Assembly: GCA_030619405.1 (NCBI GenBank)
Contig: JAUXBK010000010.1
Span: 1-22,939, forward strand
Direction of reading: 5' to 3'
DNA: 22,939 bases
From: Sedimenticola sp.
GTDB taxonomy: Bacteria > Pseudomonadota > Gammaproteobacteria > Chromatiales > Chromatiaceae
The position numbers and the translations under genes are program-made. Shown piece by piece: positions 14,810-22,821 of this stretch. How positions within the stretch are numbered: position 1 is the first letter of the stretch; every line of letters begins with the position of its first letter. The notes beneath the pieces are model-generated. The model made no database searches. It had not been told where the DNA came from and was given only the letters and a program-made list of their open reading frames with translations.

Positions 14810-14823
14810 AGTAAGCGCTTACT
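14810..14823. promoter_or_regulatory. 14-bp perfect dyad before gmhB (operator candidate)
   Basis: AGTAAGCGCTTACT is perfectly symmetric and ends 15 bp before the gmhB ATG. It closely resembles AAGTAAGTACTTACTT at 22765–22780, upstream of the GltD-like gene, with 12 of 14 positions shared. Short dyads of this kind often bind TetR- or MarR-type repressors. No cognate regulator is encoded in the window. Confidence 0.45.
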
Positions 14824-14838
14824 GATCGTCCCTCCGTT

Positions 14839-15390
14839 ATGAAACTGGTTATTCTCGGCCGAAATGGTGTCATCAATGAGGTCCGGGAGGGCGACGTCAA
14901 ATCTCCGGGTGATTGGCGCCCCATCCCCGGCAGCCTGGAGGCGATAGCCGATCTCAACCAGGCCGGTTACCAGGTCATCATCGCCACCAATCAACCTGGC
15001 CTGGCCCGGGGACTGTTCGATATCAACGCCCTCAACGCCATCCACCGTAAGCTGCATGACGAACTGGAACGAGCGGGTGGCCATGTGGATGCCATCTTCT
15101 TCTGTCCGCACCGGCCCCGGGACAACTGCGACTGCCGAATGCCGAAGCCCGGGCTGCTACGACAGATCTCAGAGCGTTTCTATTGTGATCTCAGCGAGGT
15201 CCCGGTGATAGGTGACAGCAAGCGCCATCTTGTGGCGGCCAGAGCCGTGGGCGCGCAACCTGTACTGGTACTCACCGGCCATGGGTTGGAAACCCGGGAG
15301 CGGCTGACCGAAACGGACACGACTCCCATCTTCCCGGACCTCGCAATGGCCGTGGAGGCGCTGCTCAGGGATGAGAACCCGGAGGGCTGA
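14839..15390 (+). CDS. gmhB: GmhB-like HAD protein lacking catalytic aspartates
   Basis: The product is 183 aa, the size of D,D-heptose 1,7-bisphosphate phosphatase, an inner-core LPS heptose enzyme. The fold and zinc loop are intact: CPH…CDC (C89, H91, C97, C99), TNQ (50–52) and K103 in CRMPKPG. The HAD motif I, normally LDRDGVIN, reads LGRNGVIN, so the nucleophile Asp is Gly7 and the acid/base Asp is Asn9. In motif IV, D126 of GDS is kept but the second Asp, as in GDSLGDLEAA, is His130. The protein should not work by the normal aspartyl-phosphate route. The frame is uninterrupted and has normal composition, which argues against simple decay. The start lacks a good ribosome site. plsC follows after one base, so the two are coupled. 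Confidence 0.88.
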   Translation: MKLVILGRNGVINEVREGDVKSPGDWRPIPGSLEAIADLNQAGYQVIIATNQPGLARGLFDINALNAIHRKLHDELERAGGHVDAIFFCPHRPRDNCDCRMPKPGLLRQISERFYCDLSEVPVIGDSKRHLVAARAVGAQPVLVLTGHGLETRERLTETDTTPIFPDLAMAVEALLRDENPEG

Positions 15391-15391
15391 C

Positions 15392-16135
15392 ATGGTCGCG
15401 ATTCGATCCCTCCTCTATTTCATCTTCCTGATTCTCACGATCATCGTTTTCGGCCTGCTGATCTCCATTGCAGGCCTGCTTCGGCTCTCCCCCAGATGGC
15501 CCGGGATACTCGCCGGAGCATGGGGCCTCACCAATCTGAAACTTCTGAAATGGATCTGTGGGCTCGATTACCGTCTCCAGGGCCGGGAGAACATACCGGA
15601 TCGGAGCTGCATCGTCTTGTGCAAACATCAGTCCACCTGGGAGACCATCGCGCTGCGCTGGTTGCTTCCCCCCTATCAGGCCTGGGTGTTGAAGCGAGAG
15701 TTGATGCGGATTCCCATCTTCGGCTGGGCGCTCGCAGCGGACCGTGCCATCGCCATCGATCGCAATGCGGGCAGACAGGCGGTGAAGCAGTTGATCGAAC
15801 AGGGAATAGAGCGTCTGAAAGAGGGCCGCAACGTGATCATTTTTCCGGAAGGGACCCGGGTGGCGCCCGGCGAACACAAAAAATACGCCATCGGCGGTGC
15901 CCTGCTGGCCCAGAAATCGGGTCACCCTGTGCTCCCCATCGCCCACAATGCCGGGGTCTACTGGAAACGCCGGGGCCTGAAGAAATACCCCGGGATCATC
16001 CAGGTGGTGATCGGTCCGCTGATTGAGACCGAGGGGAAGAGTGCCGCCGCCATCAACCGGGAAGTCGAGACGTGGATCGAGAGCAAGGCCTCGGAAATTG
16101 AAACTGGACTCCGGACCAAGGACCGAGGATCATAG
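15392..16135 (+). CDS. plsC: 1-acyl-sn-glycerol-3-phosphate acyltransferase (PlsC/LPLAT family)
   Basis: The product is 247 aa. One long hydrophobic N-terminal helix (about 4–28) anchors it in the inner membrane. Acyltransferase motif I is CKHQSTWET (H79 with Glu84 where the classical motif has HX4D), a variant I recall in the Neisseria/Pseudomonas-type subgroup. Motif III is FPEGTR (151–156), followed by a motif IV-like PVLPIAHNAG. It should acylate lysophosphatidic acid to phosphatidic acid. The chosen ATG has GGAGGG 5–6 bases upstream; an in-frame ATG seven codons earlier lies inside gmhB. The order glyQ, glyS, gmhB, plsC matches what I recall around the Pseudomonas origin region. Confidence 0.92.
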   Translation: MVAIRSLLYFIFLILTIIVFGLLISIAGLLRLSPRWPGILAGAWGLTNLKLLKWICGLDYRLQGRENIPDRSCIVLCKHQSTWETIALRWLLPPYQAWVLKRELMRIPIFGWALAADRAIAIDRNAGRQAVKQLIEQGIERLKEGRNVIIFPEGTRVAPGEHKKYAIGGALLAQKSGHPVLPIAHNAGVYWKRRGLKKYPGIIQVVIGPLIETEGKSAAAINREVETWIESKASEIETGLRTKDRGS

Positions 16136-16179
16136 TAACCAGGGACACAGGTAACCGTTTACGGGATCATAAAGACATC

Positions 16180-16348
16180 TAGCCGCGGATTAACGCGGAA
16201 CAAACACGGATTTATTTGATAATACAAACCTCTTGAACGCTACTTTTTGGGCGCCGAGGCTGATTGGCAGCCCAACCTCCACTCCAAGATCCTTCGTGTA
16301 TCAAAGCCATAACAATATCCGTGTGTAATCCGCGTCCATCCGCGGCTA
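16180..16348. repeat. MITE-like element with ~34-bp inverted ends
   Basis: Within the 309-bp gap 16136–16444, the ends 16180–16213 and 16315–16348 are inverted copies matching at 28 of 34 positions (outer 11 bp TAGCCGCGGAT identical). The interior of about 100 bp is AT-richer, holds a small GGCTGATTGGCAGCC hairpin and has no convincing gene. Size and structure fit a non-autonomous mobile element or dispersed repeat. No clear target-site duplication is seen. Confidence 0.6.
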
Positions 16349-16444
16349 TTTTTTTGTTCGTGAACGCCTACGGAACACGGTTCCCTACCTTTGATAAAGC
16401 TGAAACCACGGTCCGCCCCCTGAAAAGCCTCCTGATTTTCAGTT

Positions 16445-16882
16445 CTACTTTTGCTGTATCGACTGAACGTAGTAGACAAGTTCCAGAACGCGTGCGCGTA
16501 CCACCGCTTCACCACCATAAGGGCCGTACCGCTCGACATCCTCTTTTTTATACCGGCTGCCCCATACAGGCATAGCTCGATCGCCGTGTCCGGAAACAAC
16601 TGCTCGACCATCGATCATCTGGAAAACTCTCATAAATGGGTACTCACCCCCATTATTCTTTGCCAGTGCAGTCAAATCAGACGGTTTAACAGTAAGAAAC
16701 TGTGCCATGTTACCGTTTCCTCTCCCTCCGACACCATGACATGAGGCGCAAGAAATCCGGAATTCGTTGGAACCAATAAGTTCCTCCTCAGCAATAACCG
16801 CTCCACTACCGAAAATAGAACTGGCAACCAGTGCCGAAAATACGAACCTTCCAATGTTACTAAGTGTGCTTGATTTAGACAT
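16445..16882 (-). CDS. Exported class I c-type cytochrome
   Basis: The product is 145 aa. A signal peptide (about 1–31, ending AVIA) directs it to the periplasm. One haem site is present: CASCH at residues 45–49, with Met104 in DRAMPVWG as the likely distal ligand. The fold ends in a helix, ARVLELVYYVQSIQ, typical of class I cytochromes. It should carry electrons in the periplasm; the partner is not identified. GGGGGA lies just before the ATG. The gene is alone and AT-richer than its neighbours. A MITE-like element lies on its downstream side, and another repeat copy lies beyond its upstream region, suggesting an accessory insertion between plsC and nifJ. Confidence 0.92.
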   Translation of the reverse strand: MSKSSTLSNIGRFVFSALVASSIFGSGAVIAEEELIGSNEFRISCASCHGVGGRGNGNMAQFLTVKPSDLTALAKNNGGEYPFMRVFQMIDGRAVVSGHGDRAMPVWGSRYKKEDVERYGPYGGEAVVRARVLELVYYVQSIQQK

Positions 16883-16937
16883 ACATCCCCCGCCTTATCT
16901 GGTCAATTGACGCCATTTTTCGTGTACTTCCATTATC

Positions 16938-16951
16938 ATTATGGTGATCAA
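16938..16951. promoter_or_regulatory. Weak FNR/CRP-like site upstream of the cytochrome gene
   Basis: ATTAT-GGTG-ATCAA has one perfect FNR half (ATCAA) and a 3-of-5 match in the other. It lies about 60 bp upstream of the cytochrome ATG. An oxygen-responsive regulator would be plausible for a cytochrome, but the match is weak. Confidence 0.2.
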
Positions 16952-16982
16952 ACAAGATTTTCTCAATATTTAGGAGGGTTAC

Positions 16983-17246
16983 ATGTTCCAGGTCAAAAAG
17001 CAGAGACCAGCATGCTACCCCATCCGCGCTTTAGCCCGGCTATTCCATGGCCTGAAATTAGTGGGTTCCGTAATATTCTTGTGCATAACTATGCTGGGCA
17101 ATATTGATCCGATGACGGTCGCATCGATCATCGAAAAACATCTGTTTGATTCCCCTCACCCTGTCCCTCGGCTTTGGCATCCTGCGTCGCTCTACCTCCT
17201 CCATCCATGGAGTCGTCTCTCGGAGGGAGAGAGGACCCGTTGTTGA
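16983..17246 (+). CDS. Possible small membrane protein, C-terminus encoded by a repeat
   Basis: This 87-codon frame has an excellent ribosome site: AGGAGG at 16972–16977, 5 nt before the ATG. The N-terminal part is basic (MFQVKKQRPACYPIRALARL). A single hydrophobic segment follows (about 25–40; LVGSVIFLCITMLG), then DPMTVASIIEKHLFD. From about residue 57 the frame runs into dispersed repeat copy B, so the natural C-terminus was probably replaced or truncated. I do not recognise the family. It may be a real small gene, a disrupted one or chance. Confidence 0.4.
   Translation: MFQVKKQRPACYPIRALARLFHGLKLVGSVIFLCITMLGNIDPMTVASIIEKHLFDSPHPVPRLWHPASLYLLHPWSRLSEGERTRC
17152..17234. repeat. Dispersed repeat, copy B
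   Basis: This matches copy A (154–236), including a continuous 54-bp identity from CCCTCGGC to GAGTCGTCT. The differences are confined to the arms (ACCCTGTCC against ACCCTAACC; CTCGGAGGG against CCCTGAGGG). Both copies are in the same orientation. It lies in the 436-bp gap 16883–17318 and supplies the 3' part of the small ORF that starts at 16983. Confidence 0.85.
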
Positions 17247-17290
17247 GAGCTTGGGGCATTGCTTCCGACTTCTCACCGTTTTTTTCTTTT

Positions 17291-17314
17291 CCTAGGACCT
17301 AGGACCTAGTACCT
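17291..17314. repeat. Short heptamer tandem repeat (CCTAGGA)
   Basis: Three 7-bp units (CCTAGGA, CCTAGGA, CCTAGTA) and a partial fourth end 4 bp before the nifJ stop codon. Its position, directly 3' of a minus-strand gene, parallels the heptamer array at the 3' end of glnG. Confidence 0.75.
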
Positions 17315-17318
17315 GCCT

Positions 17319-20300
17319 TTAAGCCACGGGGACGAACTGTGACGGCGCCTGCCCCGCCAGATACTCGTAGGTCTCCCAGCGCAGATCCACCAACTCCTGG
17401 GCCATCCGCATCAACCGCTCCGCCTCTTCCGGGTTGGTGCGGGTCAGTATTTTGTAACGCATTTCGTTGTAGGCGTAGTCCCTGAGAGCGATCCGGGGCC
17501 GGGGTGAGTCGAGGATAAAGGGCCGCTGGCCCTGGCTCCGTAACGCCGGGTTGTAGCGAAGCAACGGCCAGTGACCGCTCTCCACCGCCAGCTTCTGCTG
17601 CCGCAGGCCATCCTTCAGATCGTAACCATGGGAGATACAGGGGCTGTACGCCAGAACCAGGGAAGGTCCCGGATAGGCCTCTGCCTCACGCATCGCCTGC
17701 AGTGTCTGCTGGGGATTGGCGCCCATGGCGATCTGGGCCACGTAGACGTTGCCGTAAGAGGCCGCCTGCAATGCCAGGTCCTTCTTGCCGATACGCTTGC
17801 CGGCCGAGGCGAACTTGGCGGAGGCGGCGGTAGGTGTCGCCTTGGACATCTGCCCACCGGTATTGGAGTAGACCTCGGTGTCCAGTACCAGCACATTGAT
17901 GTTACGCCTGCTGGCCAGAGCGTGATCGAGGCCACCAGATCCGATATCGTAGGCCCAGCCATCGCCGCCCACCAGCCAGACACTGCGCCGGATCAGGTGA
18001 TCGACAATGGAGAGCAGGTCCTTCGCCTTCTGGTCGTCGATGCTCTGCAGACGCTGTTTCAACGCCTCGACCCGCTTGCGGTGGGCGCGGATCTCGGCAC
18101 CGATGCGCTGCTGATTGTTGATCAGCGCAGCCACGATCTCCTTCCCCAGCTGGGGTTCCAGCTCCCGCAGCAGCTGTTTCGCCATATCCATATGGTGGTC
18201 CGCCGCGATCCGCATACCGAGACCAAATTCTGCGTTGTCCTCAAACAGAGAGTTGGACCAGGCTGGACCCTGGCCGTCTTGATTCATGGTCCAGGGGGTG
18301 GTGGGCAGATTACCGCCATAGATGGAAGAGCAGCCGGTCGCATTGGCCACCAGCAGCCGCGGCCCGAACAGCTGGGAGAGCAACTTCACATAGGGTGTCT
18401 CTCCACAGCCGGCACAGGCGCCGGGAAATTCAAACAGGGGCTCCAGGAACTGGGCACCCCGGACTGAGGAGAAATCCACCTGCGCCCGCGGGTTGACCGG
18501 CAGCTGCTCGAAAAAGCCGATGTTAGTTCTGCCCTGCTCCAGCACCGGTGCCTTAGGTGCCATGTTGATCGCCTTTTTCGATTTGTCCTCGAGGTTGAAG
18601 GCCGGGCAGTCTTCCACGCAGAGACCACAGCCGGTGCAATCTTCGAGATAGATCTGCAGGGTGTAACGGGTCTCCGGGAAACCCCGGGCACTGACCGGCA
18701 CCGAAGGAAATCCCTTCGGTGCCCCCTCCAGCATACTCTCGTGATAAAACCTGGCGCGGATGACACTGTGGGGACAGACAAAGCTGCAGTTGCCGCACTG
18801 GATGCAGGTATCAGGCTCCCACACCGGCACGAAGTCTGAGACATTGCGCTTCTCCCAGCGAGTGGTGCCGCTGGGATAAGTGCCATCCACCGGCAGCATA
18901 CTGACCGGCAGGGAGTCACCCTCTCCCCGCATCATCTTTGCCGTCACTTCCTGCACGAAGGGCGGTGCCTGGGACGGCACCACCTGATCCAGATCACACT
19001 CGCTGCTGACCGCTCCGGTAACCTCCACCTGATGCAGGTGATCGAGGGCGGCATCCACCGCCTTGAAGTTCTGTTCGATCACCGCCTTGCCCTTTTTAAG
19101 ATAGCTCTTCTCGATGGCTTGTTTGATCTGCAGGATCGCCTCGTCTCTGGGCAGCACCCCGGAGAGGGCAAAGAAGCAGGTCTGCATTATGGTGTTGATG
19201 CGCCGTCCCATGCCCGAGTCACGAGCGACTGTGGAGGCATCGATCACATAGAAGGAGATGTTCCGGTCCAGGATAGTCTGCTGCATGGAGCGGGGCAGAT
19301 GCTGCCACACCTGGTCTGCCGAATAGAGTGAGTTGAGCAGGAATACTGACCCGTCTACCGCCCGTTTCAACAACTCGGTCTGGTAGATGAAGTTGAACTT
19401 GTGGCAGGCAATGAAGTTGGCCGACTGGATCAGATAGGGGGCACGGATCGGGTCCGGCCCGAAACGCAGGTGAGAGACTGTCTGGGAACCCGATTTCTTC
19501 GAGTCGTAGACAAAATAACCCTGAGCGTGCAGATCGGTGTTTTCACCGATAATCTTGATGCTGTTCTTGTTGGCACCCACGGTGCCATCGGCCCCGAGCC
19601 CGTAAAACAGCGCCCGGGTGACGGTTTCAGGCTCGATATCGAACGCCGGATCGTACTCCAGGCTGGTATGGGTCACATCGTCATTGATCCCCACAGTGAA
19701 GTGGTTCTTGGCCGTTTCCCGGGCGAGTTCCTCGAACACCGCTTTCACCATAGCGGGGGTGAACTCTTTAGAAGAGAGGCCGTAACGGCCTCCGATCACC
19801 CGGGGCATGCGATCGATACGCCCGCTGCCATGAGCCTCCGTCAGTGCCGTGGCCACATCCAGATAGAGGGGTTCACCGACAGAGCCGATCTCCTTGGTGC
19901 GGTCCAGCACCGCGATGGATCTGACGCTGTCCGGGAGTGCCTGTATCAGGTGTTCGACTGAAAACGGGCGGTAGAGATGCGCATTGATCACGCCCAGCTT
20001 TTCACCCCGGGCATTCAACACATCGATGGTCTCGGCCACCGTCTCCGCACCGGACCCCATGATCACGATGACGCGATCGGCCGCCGGGTCACCGTGGTAG
20101 TCGAACAACCGGTACTGCCGGCCGCTACGGCCGGCAAACCGGTCCATGATCCCCTGAACGATGCCGGGGGTGGCATCGTAGAAGGGGTTGGCACTTTCGC
20201 GCCCCTGGAAATAGACATCCGGGTTCTGGGCGGTCCCACGGATGAAGGGATTGTCCGGGTTCAGGGCCCGCCGGCGATGAGCATAGACCAGCTCATCATC

Positions 20301-20891
20301 GATCATGGCACGGATATCCGCCTCTGACAGCAGTTCGATCTTGTTCACCTCATGGGAGGTGCGGAAACCGTCGAAGAAGTGGACGAAAGGTACCCGGGAC
20401 TCGAGGGTCGCTGCATGGGCGATCAGCGCCAGGTCGTGGGCCTCCTGAACGGAGGCGGAGGCCAGCAGGGCAAAGCCGGTAGTGCGGGCTGCCATCACAT
20501 CCTGATGATCCCCGAAGATGGAGAGCGCCTGGGCTGCCAGGGAGCGGGCCGCCACATGGAATACCGCCGAGGTCAGCTCACCGGCAATCTTGTACATGTT
20601 CGGCAGCATCAGCATCAGGCCCTGGGAGGCGGTGAAGGTAGTGGTCAGTGCCCCGGTCTGCAGCGCGCCATGGGCGGTACCCGCCGCGCCACCCTCACTC
20701 TGCATCTCGATCACGTCAGGCACCTGACCCCAGATGTTCTTCAGCTTCTTTACCGCCCACTCGTCTGCATGCTCCGCCATCGGCGATGAGGGGGTGATCG
20801 GGTAGATGGAACAGACCTCACTCACCCGGTAGGCCACATGTGCCACCGCTTCGTTCGCGTCCAGGGTTACAACTTTTTTATGCTCGCCCAT
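17319..20891 (-). CDS. nifJ: Pyruvate:ferredoxin (flavodoxin) oxidoreductase
   Basis: The product is 1190 aa, the normal length of the single-chain enzyme. It interconverts pyruvate plus CoA with acetyl-CoA plus CO2, passing electrons to ferredoxin or flavodoxin. The N-terminal pyrimidine-binding domain starts with YPITPSSPMAEH (30–41). Two ferredoxin-type 4Fe-4S motifs are visible: C696/C699/C702/C706 (CIQCGNCSFVCP) and C752/C755/C758/C762 (CTGCGLCVEDCP). The proximal-cluster cysteines are C826, C829, C854 and C1085. The thiamine diphosphate site is GDGWAYDIG (977–985) with SNTGGQMSKATP. The start is 7 bp after the stop of the GltD-like gene, with GGAG upstream, so they form an operon. The direction, pyruvate oxidation or CO2 fixation, cannot be told from sequence. 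Confidence 0.98.
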   Translation of the reverse strand: MGEHKKVVTLDANEAVAHVAYRVSEVCSIYPITPSSPMAEHADEWAVKKLKNIWGQVPDVIEMQSEGGAAGTAHGALQTGALTTTFTASQGLMLMLPNMYKIAGELTSAVFHVAARSLAAQALSIFGDHQDVMAARTTGFALLASASVQEAHDLALIAHAATLESRVPFVHFFDGFRTSHEVNKIELLSEADIRAMIDDELVYAHRRRALNPDNPFIRGTAQNPDVYFQGRESANPFYDATPGIVQGIMDRFAGRSGRQYRLFDYHGDPAADRVIVIMGSGAETVAETIDVLNARGEKLGVINAHLYRPFSVEHLIQALPDSVRSIAVLDRTKEIGSVGEPLYLDVATALTEAHGSGRIDRMPRVIGGRYGLSSKEFTPAMVKAVFEELARETAKNHFTVGINDDVTHTSLEYDPAFDIEPETVTRALFYGLGADGTVGANKNSIKIIGENTDLHAQGYFVYDSKKSGSQTVSHLRFGPDPIRAPYLIQSANFIACHKFNFIYQTELLKRAVDGSVFLLNSLYSADQVWQHLPRSMQQTILDRNISFYVIDASTVARDSGMGRRINTIMQTCFFALSGVLPRDEAILQIKQAIEKSYLKKGKAVIEQNFKAVDAALDHLHQVEVTGAVSSECDLDQVVPSQAPPFVQEVTAKMMRGEGDSLPVSMLPVDGTYPSGTTRWEKRNVSDFVPVWEPDTCIQCGNCSFVCPHSVIRARFYHESMLEGAPKGFPSVPVSARGFPETRYTLQIYLEDCTGCGLCVEDCPAFNLEDKSKKAINMAPKAPVLEQGRTNIGFFEQLPVNPRAQVDFSSVRGAQFLEPLFEFPGACAGCGETPYVKLLSQLFGPRLLVANATGCSSIYGGNLPTTPWTMNQDGQGPAWSNSLFEDNAEFGLGMRIAADHHMDMAKQLLRELEPQLGKEIVAALINNQQRIGAEIRAHRKRVEALKQRLQSIDDQKAKDLLSIVDHLIRRSVWLVGGDGWAYDIGSGGLDHALASRRNINVLVLDTEVYSNTGGQMSKATPTAASAKFASAGKRIGKKDLALQAASYGNVYVAQIAMGANPQQTLQAMREAEAYPGPSLVLAYSPCISHGYDLKDGLRQQKLAVESGHWPLLRYNPALRSQGQRPFILDSPRPRIALRDYAYNEMRYKILTRTNPEEAERLMRMAQELVDLRWETYEYLAGQAPSQFVPVA

Positions 20892-20898
20892 GGTTGAG

Positions 20899-22539
20899 TT
20901 ACTCCGACTCCAATCCAGGTTCAGGGATCATTTCGATGGCATGACAGGGGCATTGCTCATAGCAGACGGCACAGCCGGTGCAGCGCTCATAATCATAGCG
21001 GTAGCGTTTGCCGGGGCCCAGCTTGACCACTGCGCCCTCGGGGCAGGATCCATAACAGCCGTCACATTCGAAACAGTTGCCGCAGGAGAGGCAACGCTTC
21101 GCTTCAAACAGCGCCTCATCCTCGCCGATGCCCTTGAGGATCTCCTCGAAGCTGGTTCCACGCTGTTCCGGGGGTAGTTCCGGCTGCTCCACCTGGGGCG
21201 CATAAGTGCGGTACCAGAGGTGCAGTTTTTCGTAGCCCACCACCGGATGCCTGGATTTTGGTCGGTAGGGTTCGCCACGCAGGTAACCGTCGATATAGCG
21301 GGCCGCCTTCTTACCGTGGCCGACCGCGATGGTCACGGAACGCTCGCTGGGCACCATGTCACCGCCGGCAAAGATTCCGGGATGGCCGGTCATCATATCC
21401 TGGCCCACCACCACCGTGCCATCGCGCTTGAACTCGATTCCCGGCACCTCGGCAAGAAAGCGGGTGTCCGTGTCCTGACCCACGGCCAGAATCAGGGCAT
21501 CTGCCTCCAGGGTCTCGAATCTGCCGGTAGGCTGCGGCCTTCCGTTCTCGTCCAGCTCCATCTCCTCCACCTTGAAGGTGGTCTCGTCGATCTCCTTGAT
21601 GGTCCGCAGCCACTTTATCTTTACCCCCTCCTCCAGCGCCTCCTCGGCCTCGAAGTCGTGGGCCGGCATGCTGGCGCGATCCCGACGGTAGATGATCACC
21701 GCCTCTTCCGCCCCCAGCCGCTTGGCGGTACGGGCCGCATCCATGGCGGTATTTCCACCACCATAGATCGCCACCCGACGACCCAGCTTCAAGGGCTCAT
21801 CTGCCTCTACGCTGCGCAGGAAGCTGACCGCATCCATGATCTTGCCTGCATCCCGGCTGGGGATATCGATCTTCTTGCTGATGTGGGCGCCCACCGCCAC
21901 GAACACCGCATCGAACCGCCCTTCCTCCCGCTCTGCCATCACGTCTTCGACCTGGTGGTTGAGCACGATCTTTACGCCCATCTCCTCGATACGCCGCACC
22001 TCCGCCTCCAGCTCGTCCCGGGGCATGCGGTAAGCGGGGATGCCGAAATGGATCATGCCACCGGCAACAGGACCCGCCTCATGGATCTCCACCGAGTGTC
22101 CCATACGGGTCAGATGGTAAGCGGCGGAGAGCCCGCTGGGGCCCGCTCCGACCACCAGTATTCGGCCATCTCCGTCACCGGGCTCGAACTCCGGCTTCCA
22201 GCCGTTCTTCAACGCTTGATCACCCAGGAAACGCTCAATGGCGTGGATACTCACCGGGCTGTCGGTAAAAGTGCGGTTACAGGAGGACTCACAGGGGTGG
22301 TAGCAGACCCGCCCGTGGATCGAAGGAAGTGGGTTGTCGGCGATCAGAGTCTGCCAGGCCTCATGGAACTTCCCGGCCTGGGCCAGTGCCAGCCACGCCT
22401 GTATGTTTTCACCCGCGGGGCAGGCGTTGTTACAGGGTGGAAGCAGATCTACATAGACCGGGCGCTGGGTACGCAGAGCACCCGTTCCCTTGGCAAATCG
22501 GGTCGGATCAGGACTCGAAGTCATATCCTTTAAAATCAT
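20899..22539 (-). CDS. GltD-like NAD(P)H/FAD oxidoreductase with C-terminal ferredoxin domain
   Basis: The product is 546 aa from the ATG at 22539, which has GAGAG 7 nt upstream; ATGs at 22545 and 22524 are alternatives. The N-terminal Fe-S domain has C36, C40, C79, C83 and C87 (PPCNNACPAG…CYHPCESSCNR), as in glutamate synthase small subunits. The FAD-binding motif GAGPSG is at 131–136, the NAD(P) motif is in AIYGGGNTAMDAARTAKRLGA, and the second FAD segment is GGDMVP. The last 65 or so residues form an added 2[4Fe-4S] ferredoxin domain (CLSCGNCFECDGCYGSCP; CTGCAVCYEQCPCHAI). No glutamate synthase large subunit is present, and nifJ follows. I therefore infer electron exchange between NAD(P)H and ferredoxin in support of NifJ rather than glutamate synthesis. 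Confidence 0.9.
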   Translation of the reverse strand: MILKDMTSSPDPTRFAKGTGALRTQRPVYVDLLPPCNNACPAGENIQAWLALAQAGKFHEAWQTLIADNPLPSIHGRVCYHPCESSCNRTFTDSPVSIHAIERFLGDQALKNGWKPEFEPGDGDGRILVVGAGPSGLSAAYHLTRMGHSVEIHEAGPVAGGMIHFGIPAYRMPRDELEAEVRRIEEMGVKIVLNHQVEDVMAEREEGRFDAVFVAVGAHISKKIDIPSRDAGKIMDAVSFLRSVEADEPLKLGRRVAIYGGGNTAMDAARTAKRLGAEEAVIIYRRDRASMPAHDFEAEEALEEGVKIKWLRTIKEIDETTFKVEEMELDENGRPQPTGRFETLEADALILAVGQDTDTRFLAEVPGIEFKRDGTVVVGQDMMTGHPGIFAGGDMVPSERSVTIAVGHGKKAARYIDGYLRGEPYRPKSRHPVVGYEKLHLWYRTYAPQVEQPELPPEQRGTSFEEILKGIGEDEALFEAKRCLSCGNCFECDGCYGSCPEGAVVKLGPGKRYRYDYERCTGCAVCYEQCPCHAIEMIPEPGLESE

Positions 22540-22764
22540 ACGCATGCTCTCTATAGTATCGCCGGTTGATACCGAAAAAACGGGATTGCAGAGATACCCT
22601 GCAGTGCATAATGGCAAGCAGGATACCCCTTTCAATATTACTTTTCAGTTACAAAGATGCCCCTGACCGACGGGTGCCTCGCTGACTGCTCCCGATACAG
22701 GGTGCCAGTTTTCAGGTGAAAACAGGTAAAGGTTGAAACCGCGGAAATATTGGCAGGGTACTGG

Positions 22765-22780
22765 AAGTAAGTACTTACTT
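22765..22780. promoter_or_regulatory. 16-bp perfect dyad upstream of the GltD-like gene
   Basis: AAGTAAGTACTTACTT is a perfect palindrome about 225 bp upstream of the GltD-like start. It shares the AGTAAG…CTTACT arms with the dyad before gmhB. The remainder of the gap 22540–22821 shows no gene and no clear promoter. The distance is large for a simple operator, and the site could serve a gene beyond the window. Confidence 0.35.
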
Positions 22781-22821
22781 TTAAAAATATCTCTTAATTC
22801 TCTGGACCAGCTCTTTCAAGG

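Noticed and set aside
21220..22533. Long open frame on the plus strand opposite the GltD-like gene.
   Set aside because: It is the mirror of a gene with clear Fe-S and FAD motifs; the translation is His/Leu-rich with no family resemblance.
22540..22635. N-terminal extension of the GltD-like protein to a TTG at 22635.
   Set aside because: The extra 32 residues lack family similarity, and a better start with GAGAG at 7 nt spacing exists at 22539.
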